A stretch of 64,000 nt of DNA, taken from assembly GCA_030549175.1 (NCBI GenBank), contig JAUKUA010000001.1, positions 682,001 through 746,000 on the forward strand. Direction: 5' to 3'. Position numbers and translations under genes: made by a program. The notes beneath the pieces were generated by a model, which searched no databases, had not been told where the DNA came from, and was given only the letters and a program-made list of their open reading frames with translations. Positions 1-11,121 of the stretch are shown one piece after another. Source of the stretch: Lasiosphaeris hirsuta. Taxonomy: Eukaryota; Ascomycota; Sordariomycetes; Sordariales; Lasiosphaeriaceae. How positions within the stretch are numbered: the stretch's first letter is position 1; each line of letters begins with the position of its first letter.

Positions 1-894
1 AACTCAGAAAACATGTCTGGAAGGCAGTCTCGCCGTTCTCGAATGTGGTCGGCATCGACATTATACGGATCTAGTTGGTCAGATGGGAGAAATAGGGGGT
101 TATTGTTCCCTGACTCATACTGTGTGGAGGTGGAGAGGAAACTTGTAAAGGAGATCTGCTGAGGACCTTGCAACGGAGATGCCCGCTTATGTATGTTCGT
201 CAAGCCGCTGGCCCCAGGTTCCTGCCCGTCTCCGCCAACGGCCGCCAACAGTCCGTTGCCAGATCTGCCGGAGCAGTGATCAAAGGCGCCACCAGACACA
301 TTGTCGCCCAACGGCCCATTCATATAAATCGCTCTCCGTCTCGTGCACCGTGCTTTTACCTCTCGAACTATACAAGCAGACAATGACTCAGGAGGAGGGT
401 CCCAAAATGCCGATGCGGACGGCGCGTTGCGTGCCTGAAGGCTGAGTTCATATGCGGCAATTTATTCCCATCATTAGCTGCGATGCGGTGTGGCAGAGCC
501 GGACGGAAATGAAAGAAAAATAGATTGGGCATTCGGGGATAGAGTATTTATCAAGAACGATTGGCATCGTGAACCAGAAACAGGTGCGTATGTGTGCAGT
601 CTTTGGTGGAGGAACAAAATCGTCAACGCACGGGCCAAATTGGACCAGTCAAAAGCGGATATTCCATGTCTGATGACGTCCTGCAAAAATGCACAGCTCA
701 ACAGCGCAATTGCAGCAATCGACGGCGCGACGTGCAGACATTGAAGCTTGCCTCTGCCATTGCGAGAATGCGAAAGGCCAATTGAGCCTCCCGGCTCTGC
801 CGCCATCACCACGTTACTCCACCACGCCTCTGCGAATGCCCGACACGCACAATCCAACATAACTTGTCAATAGAAAGCGAAACACGCCATCACC
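1..894. other. Intergenic/edge region upstream of CIA30
   Basis: No convincing gene was found here. Short open frames occur on both strands, but none has a recognisable motif, a credible splice context or a plausible composition. The last 100 bases or so probably form the 5' leader and promoter of the CIA30 gene. Confidence 0.5.
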
Positions 895-1746
895 ATGTTT
901 GCGACACCGAGCCTCATGTCCAGAGGCTTCTGGGGCCGCAGTTTGAAAGAGGCCAAGCGGTTCACAAAAATCAGTACGTAATCTCGAGCTCAGGGTGGTC
1001 CTCTTCAGAGCTAACAAGCTTTGTGTGCAGTCGTCAAGATGGAGGGCGTCAAAGGCGCCCAGGGGCCCTACGAGCTCTTCCACTTCCGCGACGCCGACAA
1101 CCTGCTCGACTGCAAAGTCATGTCTGACGACGAAATCGGCGGCGCCTCGACCTCGAACCTCGACTGGGTGCCCGCCTCCTCCTCCCCCTCCTCCTCCCCG
1201 CAAATCTCGGAGCCCCACGCCCGCTTCCACGGCACCATATCCACACAACTCCCCCAGGGCCGGCAGGAGGTCAAGCGGACGGGCTACGCAGCGTGGCGGA
1301 CGCGCGACCGCGGCGCGACCGTGTTCGGGCGCAGCCTATGGGACATCGACCCGTACTCGTACCTGGCCCTGCGCGTCAAGTCGGACGGCCGCAACTACTT
1401 TGTGAACGTGCAGACCGAGTCGGTGGAGCCGACGGACCTGCACCAGCACCGGCTGTTCAGCAAGAAGCCCGGCGAGTGGGAGACGGTGCTGATCCGCTGG
1501 AGCGACTTTGTGCGCACCAACCACGGCTTCGTCGTCGAGCCGCAGACGGAGCTCATGCGCCAAAAGGTCAAGTCGATCGGCATCGGCCTGACGGACAGGC
1601 TCCCCGGCCCGTTTGAGCTGTGTATCGAGAGGATGTGGGCGACGAACGATATCAGCGAGGCGGACGGCGTCGCGGATTCGTCGGCTGGTGTCGAGGGCAA
1701 CTTGAAGACCAAGCAGGGGGAGAAGGTCGCCTGGGGGGCGCAATGA
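895..1746 (+). CDS. cia30: Complex I intermediate-associated protein 30 (CIA30), mitochondrial
   Basis: This is an assembly chaperone for mitochondrial NADH:ubiquinone oxidoreductase (CIA30/NDUFAF1 family), acting on membrane-arm intermediates. Two exons are inferred, 895-973 and 1031-1746, giving 264 aa. The intron (974-1030) has a GTACGT donor and a GTGTGCAG acceptor, and joining gives continuous coding. The start sits in a good context (CACCATG). The first 26 residues are basic and amphipathic (FWGRSLKEAKRF), as in an import sequence. The body carries family features: a FHFRDADNL segment, RDRGATVFGRSLWDIDPYSYLALRVKSDGRNYFVNVQ split across the jelly-roll-like fold, and WSDFVRTNHG with GIGLTDRLPGPFEL near the end. 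A serine/proline insert lies around residues 70-80. Length and order fit the fungal family, so the assignment is strong. The exon boundary is inferred from phase. Confidence 0.9.
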
Positions 1747-3218
1747 TCGCAGACGCGTGCACTTGACAACCGACATTACACAACATATGGCTTGGCACTT
1801 GCCACGCGCGGAAGCGGAGGCCTGTCTACCATATCTGCGAAAGCAATATCCCGGTGGAACGAAGGAATGCGGACGTTGCCGGAATAAATGGCATCGTGGT
1901 TTACGAGGTCGGAGCATCTCAACTGGACTCCTAGGACTCTACATATCTACACTCATACCTTGTATATAGCCACCAAAACACTAGGGAATGTACCTATGTG
2001 GAAGAGGAATCCTTGATCAAGGGTGAATGTCAGCCTGCGAGACTACCATACTCTCGACGGGCATTCCTTAAAGTCTCTTCGTCGCACATTGCCTCTTCGC
2101 TCTGCGTACCCTTTTTCTTCACGTCGCTCGCTGCCGCGCTGCGTTTCCTGGGCAGATTGACCCTGACCTTGTTGGCCCACATCGCCTTGGGCTCTGTTCT
2201 GCCCATCAGGGTAGATCCTTTGATCAGCGCAGCCTCACAGCAAGCAACTCTAAGTTTGTATCCAACTTGTTCCTTTTACCAACACAATCTCCATCAAAGC
2301 TAAGAATAACACCACAGTTTCTCAAAGGTAATGACTCCCGTCCCCAAATAGCAACCTATACAGCCAGCCATCCACAGCCAGCCATCCACAGCCAGTCATC
2401 CACAGCCAGTCATCCATGCCAGCGTGAGACTCAAGCCAAGTCAAGCACTGTAATTGACCTTTTCTATCTGGAGTCATACACTGATGTCACTAACGATGAT
2501 ATAGCCCAGCCCTTCGCACCAAGCTTGACTGCTAGCTTCATGTTTGAGGCTTGTGTGGAGGATAATGGATGACCAGCTTGCTCGTTTGTCTGCATTATCC
2601 ATCTATGCAATCTCACCTGCAACAAGGGGGTAGGGAGAACAGATACATAGGAATGGAATCTTGGCCATGCTAACAAGGCTATGTAGATAAAGCGCCCTGT
2701 TTTCTTATCTCTTGGGTGGGTGCTGGATGTGTGCTCCCCCTGTGCATCGGGGCCCCGGGCTTTCTCGATGAGAACACTGTCGAACAAATTCGAATGCTCA
2801 CCCTCTCGAAGGTGTCCTCTACCCGGGTTTAGCGATAGAAAAGCACATATAGATTCATGTTGGTCGTGTTTGCGTGGGCTTCAGTGCCGCAGCCCATTCT
2901 AAAAAGACTGGAGTGGGTACCTTAGGAAGTGTGTGTGTCCTTCGTTGCTTTGCGTTTTGTTGCCCTTTTTTCATTCCCTCCTTTCCCATCGGTCCTTCCT
3001 TTTGTAACGGCCCCCTCCCGCTAGCCCGGTAAGAGAAAGAACGATTGTGAACATCGCCCATCACTCTCGCTTCGCTTCCATCCAGTCTTCCTCTTTCTCA
3101 ATCTCTTAACGGCCCAAGACCTGTGCATTCTATATAGGATAAACAAGCAAGGAGCTTCCACACCTTCCCCGTTTGCTTTCTTACAACCCAACAGTTGCCG
3201 ACAGCATTTATCTCGGTC
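1747..3218. other. Intergenic region, 1.47 kb
   Basis: No gene was recognised. It contains a short tandem repeat near 2.36 kb and then pyrimidine-rich sequence leading into the next + strand gene, likely its promoter and leader. Confidence 0.5.
2355..2418. repeat. Minisatellite, about 15-bp unit
   Basis: Four head-to-tail copies of a unit like CAGCCAGCCATCCA, with the third base group alternating GCC/GTC. It is non-coding as far as can be seen. Confidence 0.8.
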
Positions 3219-4081
3219 ATGGGCTTCGAGGATTCGGTGAGCACTGCCTTACAATCTTTCGCGCCTTGCTTCGGCAGCTTGCCAGTGGTATCTAACACAA
3301 TGGCTCTACAGGACGGCTACAAATGGTATGCGGGCCTAGAGCAGCGCCCCGCTCGCCAGCCACCTTTTAGCACCAGCGAAGACGGAGAGGTCGTGGTCCC
3401 CCCAGGTGACCGCTTCTGTGCGCTCATCGTGGGCTATGATGAGAGCGGACAGCCGGTTCTGTGCCCCCGCACGGTACGCAGCTGGATCCCCAGTCGTAGC
3501 TGTGAATACCGTGACAAAAGCTCACAACCAAGATAGAAACCAATCAAGCTGCACCGCCAACTACGTTTCCATGTCCGGAAGCATGACAGGGACGGCTCCG
3601 CTACGAGCCCAGTTATTATGGAGTCGGCCAGTACGGCACCTCTCACGAAAGAGAAAGACGAATTCGTGACGGGTAAGCACTACCTTCCCATAACCTGTTG
3701 GTCCTCCTTGCCTAACCACTTCGGACACTACCGGCAGAATACTATCGCCAGCTCCGCGCCTACCTCGAAGCCCCGGAGGGCAACGACAAGAGCGAGAAGG
3801 CCCCCCCAGCTTTCCCCTCTGGTTTTCGGCCGCGTAAGAGAGATGAGGGCCAACCTGCCAGCAATCAGATCCAGCCGTCTGCCAGTGGCCACGAACAGCC
3901 AATCTCCCTGAATCACGCCGACAATCCCACCGACAGTCAGCTTCTGCACGACCAGCCCCTGCCAAACTATTGTGAGGAGCAGATGGCTGCCCTGATTGCG
4001 GTGAGAGAGCACCTTGAGGAGCTCGACAGGAAGGTGGAAGACGGGGACCATCGAACGGAGTACTGGTGGGACTTCATGTAG
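3219..4081 (+). CDS. Small hypothetical protein with an atypical Cys/His-rich motif
   Basis: I do not recognise this gene. Four exons give an open frame of 219 aa: 3219-3236, 3312-3473, 3537-3672 and 3738-4081. Donors are GTGAGC, GTACGC and GTAAGC; acceptors end in CTACAG, GATAG and CGGCAG; all phases agree. The first intron is 75 nt and has no in-frame stop, so it could be retained. Around residues 43-80 there is a Cys-x14-Cys run followed by a basic HRQLRFHVRKH stretch, which resembles a degenerate C2H2 finger. The middle is low-complexity and polar. The C-terminus (LIAVREHLEELDRKVED) could form a short amphipathic helix and ends in YWWDFM. No signal peptide or membrane segment is seen. It may be a lineage-restricted nuclear protein, but that is only a guess. 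Confidence 0.55.
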
Positions 4082-5540
4082 ACGTACGCATTGGATGGCT
4101 TGACGCTTACTACGGGTAGGAGCGGAGGCTCATGTCTGTTCTCCGCTCTAGCTATCCATCTGAGGAGGGTTAAGACCGGTGAGGACCGACTTGCGAGAGC
4201 TCCCTACTACACCTTACGCGCCAAGGGCACCAGGCGCAAGTAGCAGAATTGTAGGAGGATAACCGCGGCCGGATGGTGGTATGAATGGTTGGATGGCGCC
4301 ATCACGAATAAGATACCGATGTAGTGTGCACTCAGGATGGGGATTAAAACACACGAGCAGGGTAACCCCCACACAGTGGCATGGGCATGAGCACCGAGAG
4401 CATCACGAACAACAACGGCGGTCACGGCCGGCTGTGCCCCAGTAATTCCACCTGTATACGATCACGCAGCAACAGCCAACTCTTTTCAGCCTCGCCGCCA
4501 GTCTCCGGTGGCTGGCGCATAGACCCGGGCCACAGCCAAGCGCAGCTCACCCGCCCGTGTGATACCTGGAGCCCAATGCTCTGGCCGAAGCTAGCTAAGT
4601 GCCAATATTACTGCACTCACTGCTAGGCGTCTTGCGTCTGTGCATATGCGTGCCAAGGCCGGGGTATGTAAAGATACAACTCCTATGTGGATATATAGTC
4701 CTCTGTGTCCCTCCGTGTGTGGTGTGTGTGTGTGTGTGTGTGTTTGTGCATGTATGGATCCATGTACCTACACATGCACCGACTTTGTGTCAACATGTAC
4801 TGAGCGTGGTTGCAGAACGCGGCCTAGACGAAATGCCGCACCGTGGAGCTGGCATGATGCTTGCTCTCCACTGGGGAATAGGGTTGAAGGAGACGCGATC
4901 GACTCCCAGAATCAGGAGATTGTGGGGGTGTTGTATTTTGCCGGCCTGAAGCAATGGTTGCGGGCCGAGATGGAAATAGGGGCAAATAGAAGCTTCACGG
5001 GCAAGATGGCGATCTGCCAGTGCAAAGCAGGAGCAACTGGGAGCGAGAAGAAAACATTTTTTTGAGAGCTATATAACAAAACCTGGAGTCTAGGTACCTA
5101 CTCTTCTAACTTCTAGATCATCTACCTGTGGCGGCAGCCCGGACTCCGGCAACAGTCCTTTGTAATTACCAAGGAAACAGAACTTATCAACAGATGGGCC
5201 CCTTGGATCAGCCTGTGGCGTTCGATTCCAGTTTTATAGTTCAAACGCCTTGATTTTGGGATGGGATGGGACGGGGTGGAGTCTGTGGAGCTTGGAATCG
5301 CTTCGGTCGAAAACTGGTGGAGCAGAGGAAGTTAGTTCTTGCATCTACCAAGAGAGCTCACCTGCCAGCGGGCTAAACATACCTACTTGCATGCTTTCTG
5401 CGTCCCTGGACACTCCCGCCCCGCCCACTACTTCTTCTTCTCCTTCTTTGAAGGGGTTTTTATGATCTTTATGATAGTTATGGCGGTTATGGTAGTGATA
5501 ATGGCTGGTTATTAGCCTACCCAGGGATAGTTCCTTGGGC
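4082..5540. other. Intergenic region, 1.46 kb
   Basis: No gene was recognised. It contains a GT microsatellite near 4.73 kb and short open frames without motifs. Near 5.47-5.51 kb there is a simple AT-rich TTATGGT-type repetition. Confidence 0.5.
4720..4744. repeat. GT microsatellite
   Basis: Uninterrupted GT dinucleotide run of about 11 units, followed by related TGT/TGCA sequence. Confidence 0.9.
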
Positions 5541-6006
5541 TATAACGGCCTATGGACCCTTGCACTCTTAGGACAGTTCTTGGATAATTCCTGGCTAGGA
5601 ATACTCCCTAGGCCACTTGTGGGCCAACACTGGCTTCCTTATTGGTCAAATTGGCCAGAGGCTCCTGCAATTTTAGTCGCGCCCGCCGGGTTTAGCGCTC
5701 TCGTTCCATCCCAATCCGGCTTAGCGCTTGACCGCCTTCTCTGCCCTCACGTAGGACCCCACCAGCTTCATTGGACTCGATCTCGCACACTAGCACGGTT
5801 CAAGTTGCCAGCAACAGAGTGGACGAATCGATCTCGACTGGTGAACTGAGCCCGCAATCACTGCGTGCTACTGAGGGTTATTTCCAGGTTGCAATATCGA
5901 TCTGACGGGAAACTATAGCTTAGTACTGTGAACTCATTGAAAACGAGCATTATTGTTATTAATACCTAGAGTCATGTTGTGTTTTTGTTCATTCCCTGTT
6001 CTAACA
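5541..6006. mobile_element. Possible solo LTR of a Ty3/gypsy-type element
   Basis: The segment begins with TATAACGGCC. This resembles the TGTAACGGCC start common in fungal gypsy LTRs, with the second base changed G to A, as repeat-induced mutation could produce. It ends in CTAACA. The interior is moderately AT-rich with no coding. I cannot see a clear target-site duplication, a primer-binding site or internal element genes, so this is a tentative call from terminal sequence alone. Confidence 0.3.
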
Positions 6007-6440
6007 CGTTTGCGCTAAACTTCCTGATTGGACCATATTGAGTGGGACTGGGCGCTGCTTCGTTGTAATACATGATCAGCGAATACAAAACCAGCCCTGG
6101 CAGAGACCTAGGCTGCCAGGGGACCAATTGGAATCAGGCATGGTAGGTTTGCCAGTGAACTGCTGGCCTGGCAGGGCCCCTGCCAAAGCAACACTAAGCA
6201 AGCGCCATGCAGCTGGCAGAGCGGCGTTATGGATAATGCAACGAAGGGCCGTTTCAAGTACCACAATAGCCTTTTGAATGCCACAAATGCTTCTTTTTCA
6301 CGATGGAAAGGCGCCTAGTGACACTACATACGCCCTCTTTAATACCAGCAATGCCTTTTAGGCAGTACATATACGCGAGAGCATGAGTGAAATAGGGTAT
6401 CCTCCACATTAAATACGCCTATCTTATTCCCTGAGTGCCC
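6007..6440. other. Intergenic, 3' side of the 6.4-7.2 kb gene
   Basis: AT-rich non-coding sequence with no recognisable gene. It likely includes the 3' end and terminator of the minus-strand gene that follows. Confidence 0.5.
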
Positions 6441-7202
6441 CTACGACTCCTCCTCCAGGCCCTCCTGCGGCTCCTGCGTATGCCCGAACCCAATCATCTC
6501 TAGCTCGTCCTTAAGGAGGGCCCAGTCCCTCCACAGGGTGCGTATCTCGATGAGGCTGTCGGTGAGGTGCGCCTTGGAATGCTGCCGAGGGTTAAGCACA
6601 GCCGTGCTGGCGTCGGGCGCCTGCAGATCCACAGCCGCGATGGCGCTGACGAGGGCCTCGGGGAACTCAGGACCCCACGCGTATGCCTCGACCAGGTCGG
6701 CAAGGACCGCGGCCTTCAGGTTGTTCCACACCGCTCTCTGGTGAACGAGCATGGCTGCCATGCTCGGCTTGTTAATGCGCTGCAAGTGGCTTCGGGATGT
6801 CGTGAAGATGATGGCGTCCATTTCACCAGGACGGTACACGCCGTGGATGGCCTGTCGGTGGGTCCGGTGGTGGTACTCGTACACGAACCGGGTCGTACAC
6901 TGCACCGTGGGGTCCTGCACACTGGGGAGCTCGCAGGCGATGGGGTGCGAATGCTCGGTATACTGGCCGCGGGGGATCCCGGTCGCACGGCTAGGTAGAT
7001 CCAAAATACTTAGCTAGCCGGCCAGAATATTAGGTGTGTAGGAGGGCGGGGAATCGGCCTACCTCCTATATTTAGGACGCCTGGGCTCAGGCTCGGCGAC
7101 CTCTGGGTTCTCGGCGTGGTTCCTATTAGATATTATTATCAATAACCATTTAATAAAGGATGGGCTCTTGCTGGCTAGAGTAACTTACATTGTCTGCTCC
7201 AT
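6441..7202 (-). CDS. Hypothetical protein, 213 aa
   Basis: I do not recognise a family. The large open block (6441-7004) lacks an ATG at its front. A three-exon model repairs this: 7189-7202 (ATG plus four codons), 7063-7122 and 6441-7008. Donors are GTAAGT and GTAGGC. Acceptors end in AATAG and the less usual CTAAG, and the phases match. The product begins MEQTMNHAENPEVAEPEP. The centre (about 60-140) is well ordered, with FVYEYHHRTHRQ and a helical run AVWNNLKAAVLADLVEAYAW. The end is acidic (EPQEGLEEES). There is no signal peptide or membrane span. It lies at the edge of an accessory, repeat-bearing stretch, so a lineage-specific gene is likely. The main doubt is the AAG acceptor. Confidence 0.5.
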
Positions 7203-7247
7203 GACATGTGACGCACACGGTTATGCTGGCGAAAATAGGGAAGTCGT

Positions 7248-7585
7248 TGATCTGGTGAGGTTGGTAGGGCGAAGGCAAAGGGTGTGTTTTACGAAAGAGG
7301 AAAAGAACTAGTCATCGCGGTTGAGTTGTTATCGCGGTCCGGTTGGTTGGTACACGGGGGCTGATAAAGCTTCGTCTAAGCTTGAAGAGGCCGCCTGATG
7401 ATGGGCCCGGTCAGGCTGGCGAAGATGGTGGATTTGGTAAGGTTGGCGAGGTTGGTGAGGTGAGAGGAAGGAAAGGGTGTATTGTGTTTTACGGAAGGGG
7501 AAAAAAAAAAGATTGGTTATCGCCGTCTAGTTCGTGCACAGAGGCCGATAAGGCTTTTCCGGAACTCGATGAGGCTGCCCGATTT
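7248..7585. repeat. Diverged tandem duplication, about 170-bp unit
   Basis: Two successive copies (about 7248-7405 and 7425-7585) share, in order: GAT-TGGT-AGGTTGG, AAAGGGTGT-TTGT-TTTTACG, a GGAAAAAA stretch, ATCGC-GT, and GCCGATAA-GCTT with GAGG-TGCC at the end. They differ by substitutions and small gaps. No conserved reading frame was seen. Confidence 0.7.
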
Positions 7586-7960
7586 GCTACTAGGCAGGAG
7601 GGGCCTGTTAGGTCGGGTAGGTAACTCTCCCCTTTGTCTTCTCTCCTCTCGCTCTTCTGCCTCCATTTGCCTCCATAGCAGGAAAAGGGGGGGGGCGCCT
7701 CTACCCCCATGTCTAGATCTCAACATCAGCATTATATATAGTAACCGTCGATGATGATGCAGACATGAGCGGTAGCTAAGCCTTGGCTGATGTCCGGGCA
7801 GAAGCACGCGAATTCACGGCCAGATCCATCCTTCAAATAGCTAACCCTCTTGGTAAGCTCTCTTCTTCAAAGGCCGTCGAGATAAGGCCCAAGAGGGCAA
7901 GGTCGCAGCTTAACTCTCCCTCCAACCCAGTGAGTGGGACTCTGCGTACGCGTGCCACAA

Positions 7961-8430
7961 TGTTCGAACCGCAAGCGCCTTTCCCTTGTCGCACTTGGTA
8001 TCCGAACCCTGCTTTCAACATGTTCAATCTCGCCACATCCAGCGGCTACTCGAGACAACCACCGACGCGGTACGCTTGCTGCATCACCACAATCTCTCGT
8101 TCCCCATCTCGCTTGAGATTCTTTCCGCCGTTCTCCCTGCCAACTACCCGGCGCCCGACTACCCGGTGCCCGGATACGCACACTTCGTGCCGCCACCAGA
8201 GTTTCTTTCACAGCAAGAATGGCTTGTATCTTTCAAATGCAACCGCTTTGCAACGCGTCTCAGGGGACAGTATGGTTCCTCCCGGCGGACTTGAGTTTCT
8301 TCGTCTAGCGGCGCAGAAAGCGCTATGAGGAGGCGTGGGCCGAAGATGGGACTGCCGACCCACGACCCGATGAAGAGCTCGGCGGGGAAGTCCAGGCTGG
8401 GCTGCTGACATGTCATGTCTCCGCTATACC
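7961..8430 (+). pseudogene. Broken gene, unknown protein
   Basis: The frame shifts at least twice across an otherwise protein-like stretch. It begins MFEPQAPFPCRTWYPNPAF. It then continues in another frame with LLETTTDAVRLLHHHNL, SFPISLEILSAVLPANYP and VPGYAHFVPPPEFLSQQ, and in a third with VWFLPADLSFFV, a TAG stop, then RRRKRYEEAWAEDGTADP. The stop falls where a Trp (TGG) would fit, a change repeat-induced point mutation can make. The proline/tyrosine-rich block and the charged tail look like one ancestral protein. I do not recognise the family. An alternative is a spliced gene with introns I failed to place. Confidence 0.4.
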
Positions 8431-9534
8431 CCCCGTATGAGGCACCGTTCTGGCAACGGGGGGCAGGTGGCGTGACGCCGTCATCATGTTTGACGCTCAC
8501 CTCGCCGGCAAGGAATTAGACCGGATACTGCGTGGTTTTATGCAGAGTGAGGGACTTCACTAAGAGAGAGAGCACGCCTGCGATAGCCGTCCGCGAGGGC
8601 GGGCAAATTGTTGAAGCCGAGCAACGGCTGCCCAAAATTTGTTGAAGAGGTCAAGTTCGCGAGAGGCCATTTGGAGAGAAGTGGGGGTCCTTATCGCTTA
8701 TCGTTAAAGTTGGCCCGGCAACCTTGCATGTAATCGAGATTCAAACAACAAAGCGGGCACTCCTTCACTAATACCCCTTTCTTTGAACCCTCTACTTGAG
8801 GATTACTCCATCTGAAAAATCTAATACTAAGAATTGTAAATAGTTTAAATAGGGAGATGGATGCACCGTTAAGATAGTTTTGGTAGAATTCAAGGTATGA
8901 AAACACTTATTCGTGAGTTTGGGGATATTAGTTATTACCAGTCGCTTTAATTCTGTCCGGCTTAGCTTGCTTTGTCTTGGTGTAGTACGTTTGTTTCTCT
9001 CTCGAATGAAGAAATGTTTTGCCAGCAGTGGTTCACCGAGAGCCAACGCTTTGCCTCCATCCCCCCCTGAGGAGGATGGTGAGATGCTTTACAACCTCGG
9101 CGGCCTAGATCTGATCTGCTTTGATCAAACAAACGGCGCTGGCCATCTGATTTACAGCAAATATTTGTGCTTACTCACAAATACTCTCAACACTGTGGAA
9201 TGGCGTCAGAAACCCCCTTTTGACCTCGAGATGGGATTGGGTCTGCCAACTCGTCTGCACTTTCTCTGGGCTCCTTCCAAGCCTTGACCATCTGCTCCTG
9301 GCTGGCTAGCACCAGAAGTCTGTCCAACGGGGGAGCCCTGGCCATACAGTCCCTCTGCGAATGGAACTCAAAACAAGTTCTGGCAGTGGGGAAAGGCAGT
9401 GTACTAGTAGGCGGTGTACTGTTTGGGTAGGCGGTGTGGAAAAAGAGAGGTGGGATTGAGGCACTTCCTTATGGTGGATAACGGCGGCCAAAAAAAAAAA
9501 AAAAAAAAAAAAAAAGAGAGAAAGTACCAAAGGC
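8431..9534. other. Non-coding stretch with long poly-A
   Basis: No gene was recognised. The middle (8.7-8.95 kb) is AT-rich. A run of about 24 A lies at 9490-9514. A related pair of TTGTTGAAG-containing segments occurs at about 8.61 and 8.64 kb. Confidence 0.5.
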
Positions 9535-9535
9535 A

Positions 9536-9675
9536 CATACGCGACTAAACAGCGTGCACAAAAACATCTCTCATTCTCACCAAATCACGACAGGATCGGC
9601 GGGATACGCAACAAAACCATCTACGCAACAAAACATCGCGCACGCACAACAGGGTAAACCTTTTCTACGAGGAAA
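9536..9675 (+). repeat. Dispersed leader repeat, copy 1
   Basis: It shares with 13643-13739 the ordered words CGCGACTAA, AGCGTGCACA, ACGCAACAAA and CGCGCAC, then an A-rich end just before an ATGGA(A/G)GCC start. The spacing is similar. It lies directly in front of the small-family gene at 9676, so it is probably the conserved promoter/5' leader of a duplicated unit. Confidence 0.7.
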
Positions 9676-10255
9676 ATGGAGGCCCCTCGTCGAAGCAGCC
9701 ACTTCCCTCGTCGAGGCAACCAATTCCCTCGTCAAAGCGACCAATTTCCTCGTCTTCGCCAGATTGTCTTCAACTGCTACTATCGATCGCCCATAATGGC
9801 TCAGCAGCCTTCTCTGCCCATTATGGCTCAGCAGCTTCTCCTCAATGGTGTCGCCAATTGTAGGTCGCATCATCCCCTCCAGAAGTCTCCCCGGTCGGGA
9901 TCTAGGCCTCTCTCTCTCTAACTTTGTCTCTACGGCGATTGTTAGACGTCTTCTCTGACGAGACAGCCCAAGTTGGCGGGGTGACCCAGGTTGAGGAGGA
10001 AAACGGATTCCTCCCGCCCATTTCTGACGTCTGCGATGCTCCACTTGTCATTCGCGCCTCAGCGAATGGCGGCTTGGACATCCGCGTCCGCCGCGAGGAC
10101 CTCGCCCACAGCTCGTCGACGACGTCGAATTGTTGATCCGCCGCGGGGCAGAGTCGAGAGCACGCGAGGCAGAGTCGAGAGCAGTCCGCAACATTGCGGT
10201 CCCAGTTCTTGCCATAGTCGTTCTTGCTCTTGTAGCATTCCAGCGCCAGCATTAA
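9676..10255 (+). pseudogene. Small paralogous family, copy A (exons intact, tail frameshifted)
   Basis: Exon 1 is 9676-9859, from MEAPRRSSHFPRR to LLLNGVAN, with three repeats of an arginine-flanked FPR unit (RRGNQFPRQSDQFPRLR). The intron is 9860-9945 (GTAGGT...GTTAG). Exon 2 from 9946 reads YVFSDETAQVGG, then VEEENGFLPPISDVCDAPLV and IRASANGGLDIRVRREDL, ending at a stop at 10136. Immediately afterwards, in another frame, come PQLVDDVELLIRRGAESRAR and EAESRAVRNIAVPV, then LAIVVLALVAFQRQH, a charged helix followed by one membrane span and a stop at 10255. Copies C and D carry the same tail order, so this copy most likely has a one-base shift near 10.1 kb or an unplaced intron. The function is unknown. 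The architecture suggests a tail-anchored membrane protein. Confidence 0.5.
9690..9768 (+). repeat. 21-bp degenerate tandem repeat within copy A exon 1
   Basis: Three to four units of CGTCGA/AGC-ACCA-TTCCCT encode the FPR-type repeats. The TTCC(C)TCGTC word recurs in other repeats of this window (30.4 kb and 31.2 kb). Confidence 0.6.
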
Positions 10256-10801
10256 CTTTGATTACACCCCATGTATGCCCCCATCATCTCCCTACGCTGC
10301 GGCTGATGACATAGAGGCTAACATAGTCTTGGGATCAGCACGAATGATGCCGACACTGGCTATCTGGAAGTGACGGATCAGAGAGACAATGGGCAGGGGT
10401 AATAGGCAGGGGTAATAGGCAGGGACTGGAGGGGGAGACATTGTCGACTAATTGGGGGAAGGGTGGGGGGGAGGACAACTACGTACTATGGTTGTACCCA
10501 CTGTCTACCTCGGACATGATCGTATAGCTCCCCATGACAGCTAAATATATACACATCCCATCTCACCATCTTTCCAGGCTATTATGCTGAAACTCTCAAA
10601 ACAGATTCTTATTGTCAATGAGGTTGGGGACTCCGCTCGTAATTATAGAGGGCGCATCGTTGCACTAACTATAAGGGAGCGTCTTTAGCACACTATATCC
10701 CCATACATAACCCTGAAAATAACCCTGAAAATGGCAGATTGATTGATTGATTGATTGATAGTTTAACGTCTAGAGTACAGGGTCTGGATGCCAATCGCGA
10801 A
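10256..10801. other. Intergenic region with simple repeats
   Basis: No gene was recognised. There is a triple GGCAGGGGTAATA-type repeat at about 10.39-10.43 kb and a GATT tetranucleotide run at about 10.737-10.758 kb. Confidence 0.5.
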
Positions 10802-11121
10802 CTATAAATCGCTAAGATTGCCAAGATAAAATGCATCTTGACAGATTCGCAGAACCTCCGAATCGACCTCCCGAAACCCAGCATCCAAGCCAGCGCCATA
10901 TGCCAAATCCTCAACCGTCTGTCTGGTGAGTTCAGTCAACGAGTTCGCCCGTGGCGGATTATGTCGGGTGTCATGCTTTCCGATCTCATCCCCCCAGTCC
11001 CCGCTCACTCCCATATTCAGAAGGAAGCGACTCATTCTCAACGCTGCATCCTGCCTGCGTACCTTCTCCCCCCTCCAAACGTAGTCGGTGAATGGTTGAG
11101 GTCGAAGCCGTGTAGCCCCTC
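10802..11121 (-). other. Out-of-frame C-terminal continuation of the F-box/ankyrin gene
   Basis: Directly after the stop at 11122 the minus strand stays protein-like in a different frame to a stop at 10802. It reads PFTDYVWRGEKVRRQDAALR, MSRFLLNMGVSGDWGDEIGK and TRQTVEDLAYGAGLDAG, then a short acidic end. The frame opens just before the upstream stop, within a CTCTCT run near 11125. A single-base change there would join both frames. No credible intron boundary fits. It is either a real truncation of the gene or a sequence error. Confidence 0.45.

Noticed and set aside
474..860. 128-codon open frame on the minus strand near the left edge
   Set aside because: No motif, no splice context, and it overlaps the promoter of CIA30; looks like chance.
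1336..1917. Long open frame antisense to CIA30
   Set aside because: It mirrors the GC-rich coding strand and shows no domain; CIA30 explains the sequence.
5215..5235. GTTCGATTCC resembling a tRNA B box
   Set aside because: No A box, acceptor stem or cloverleaf could be formed around it.
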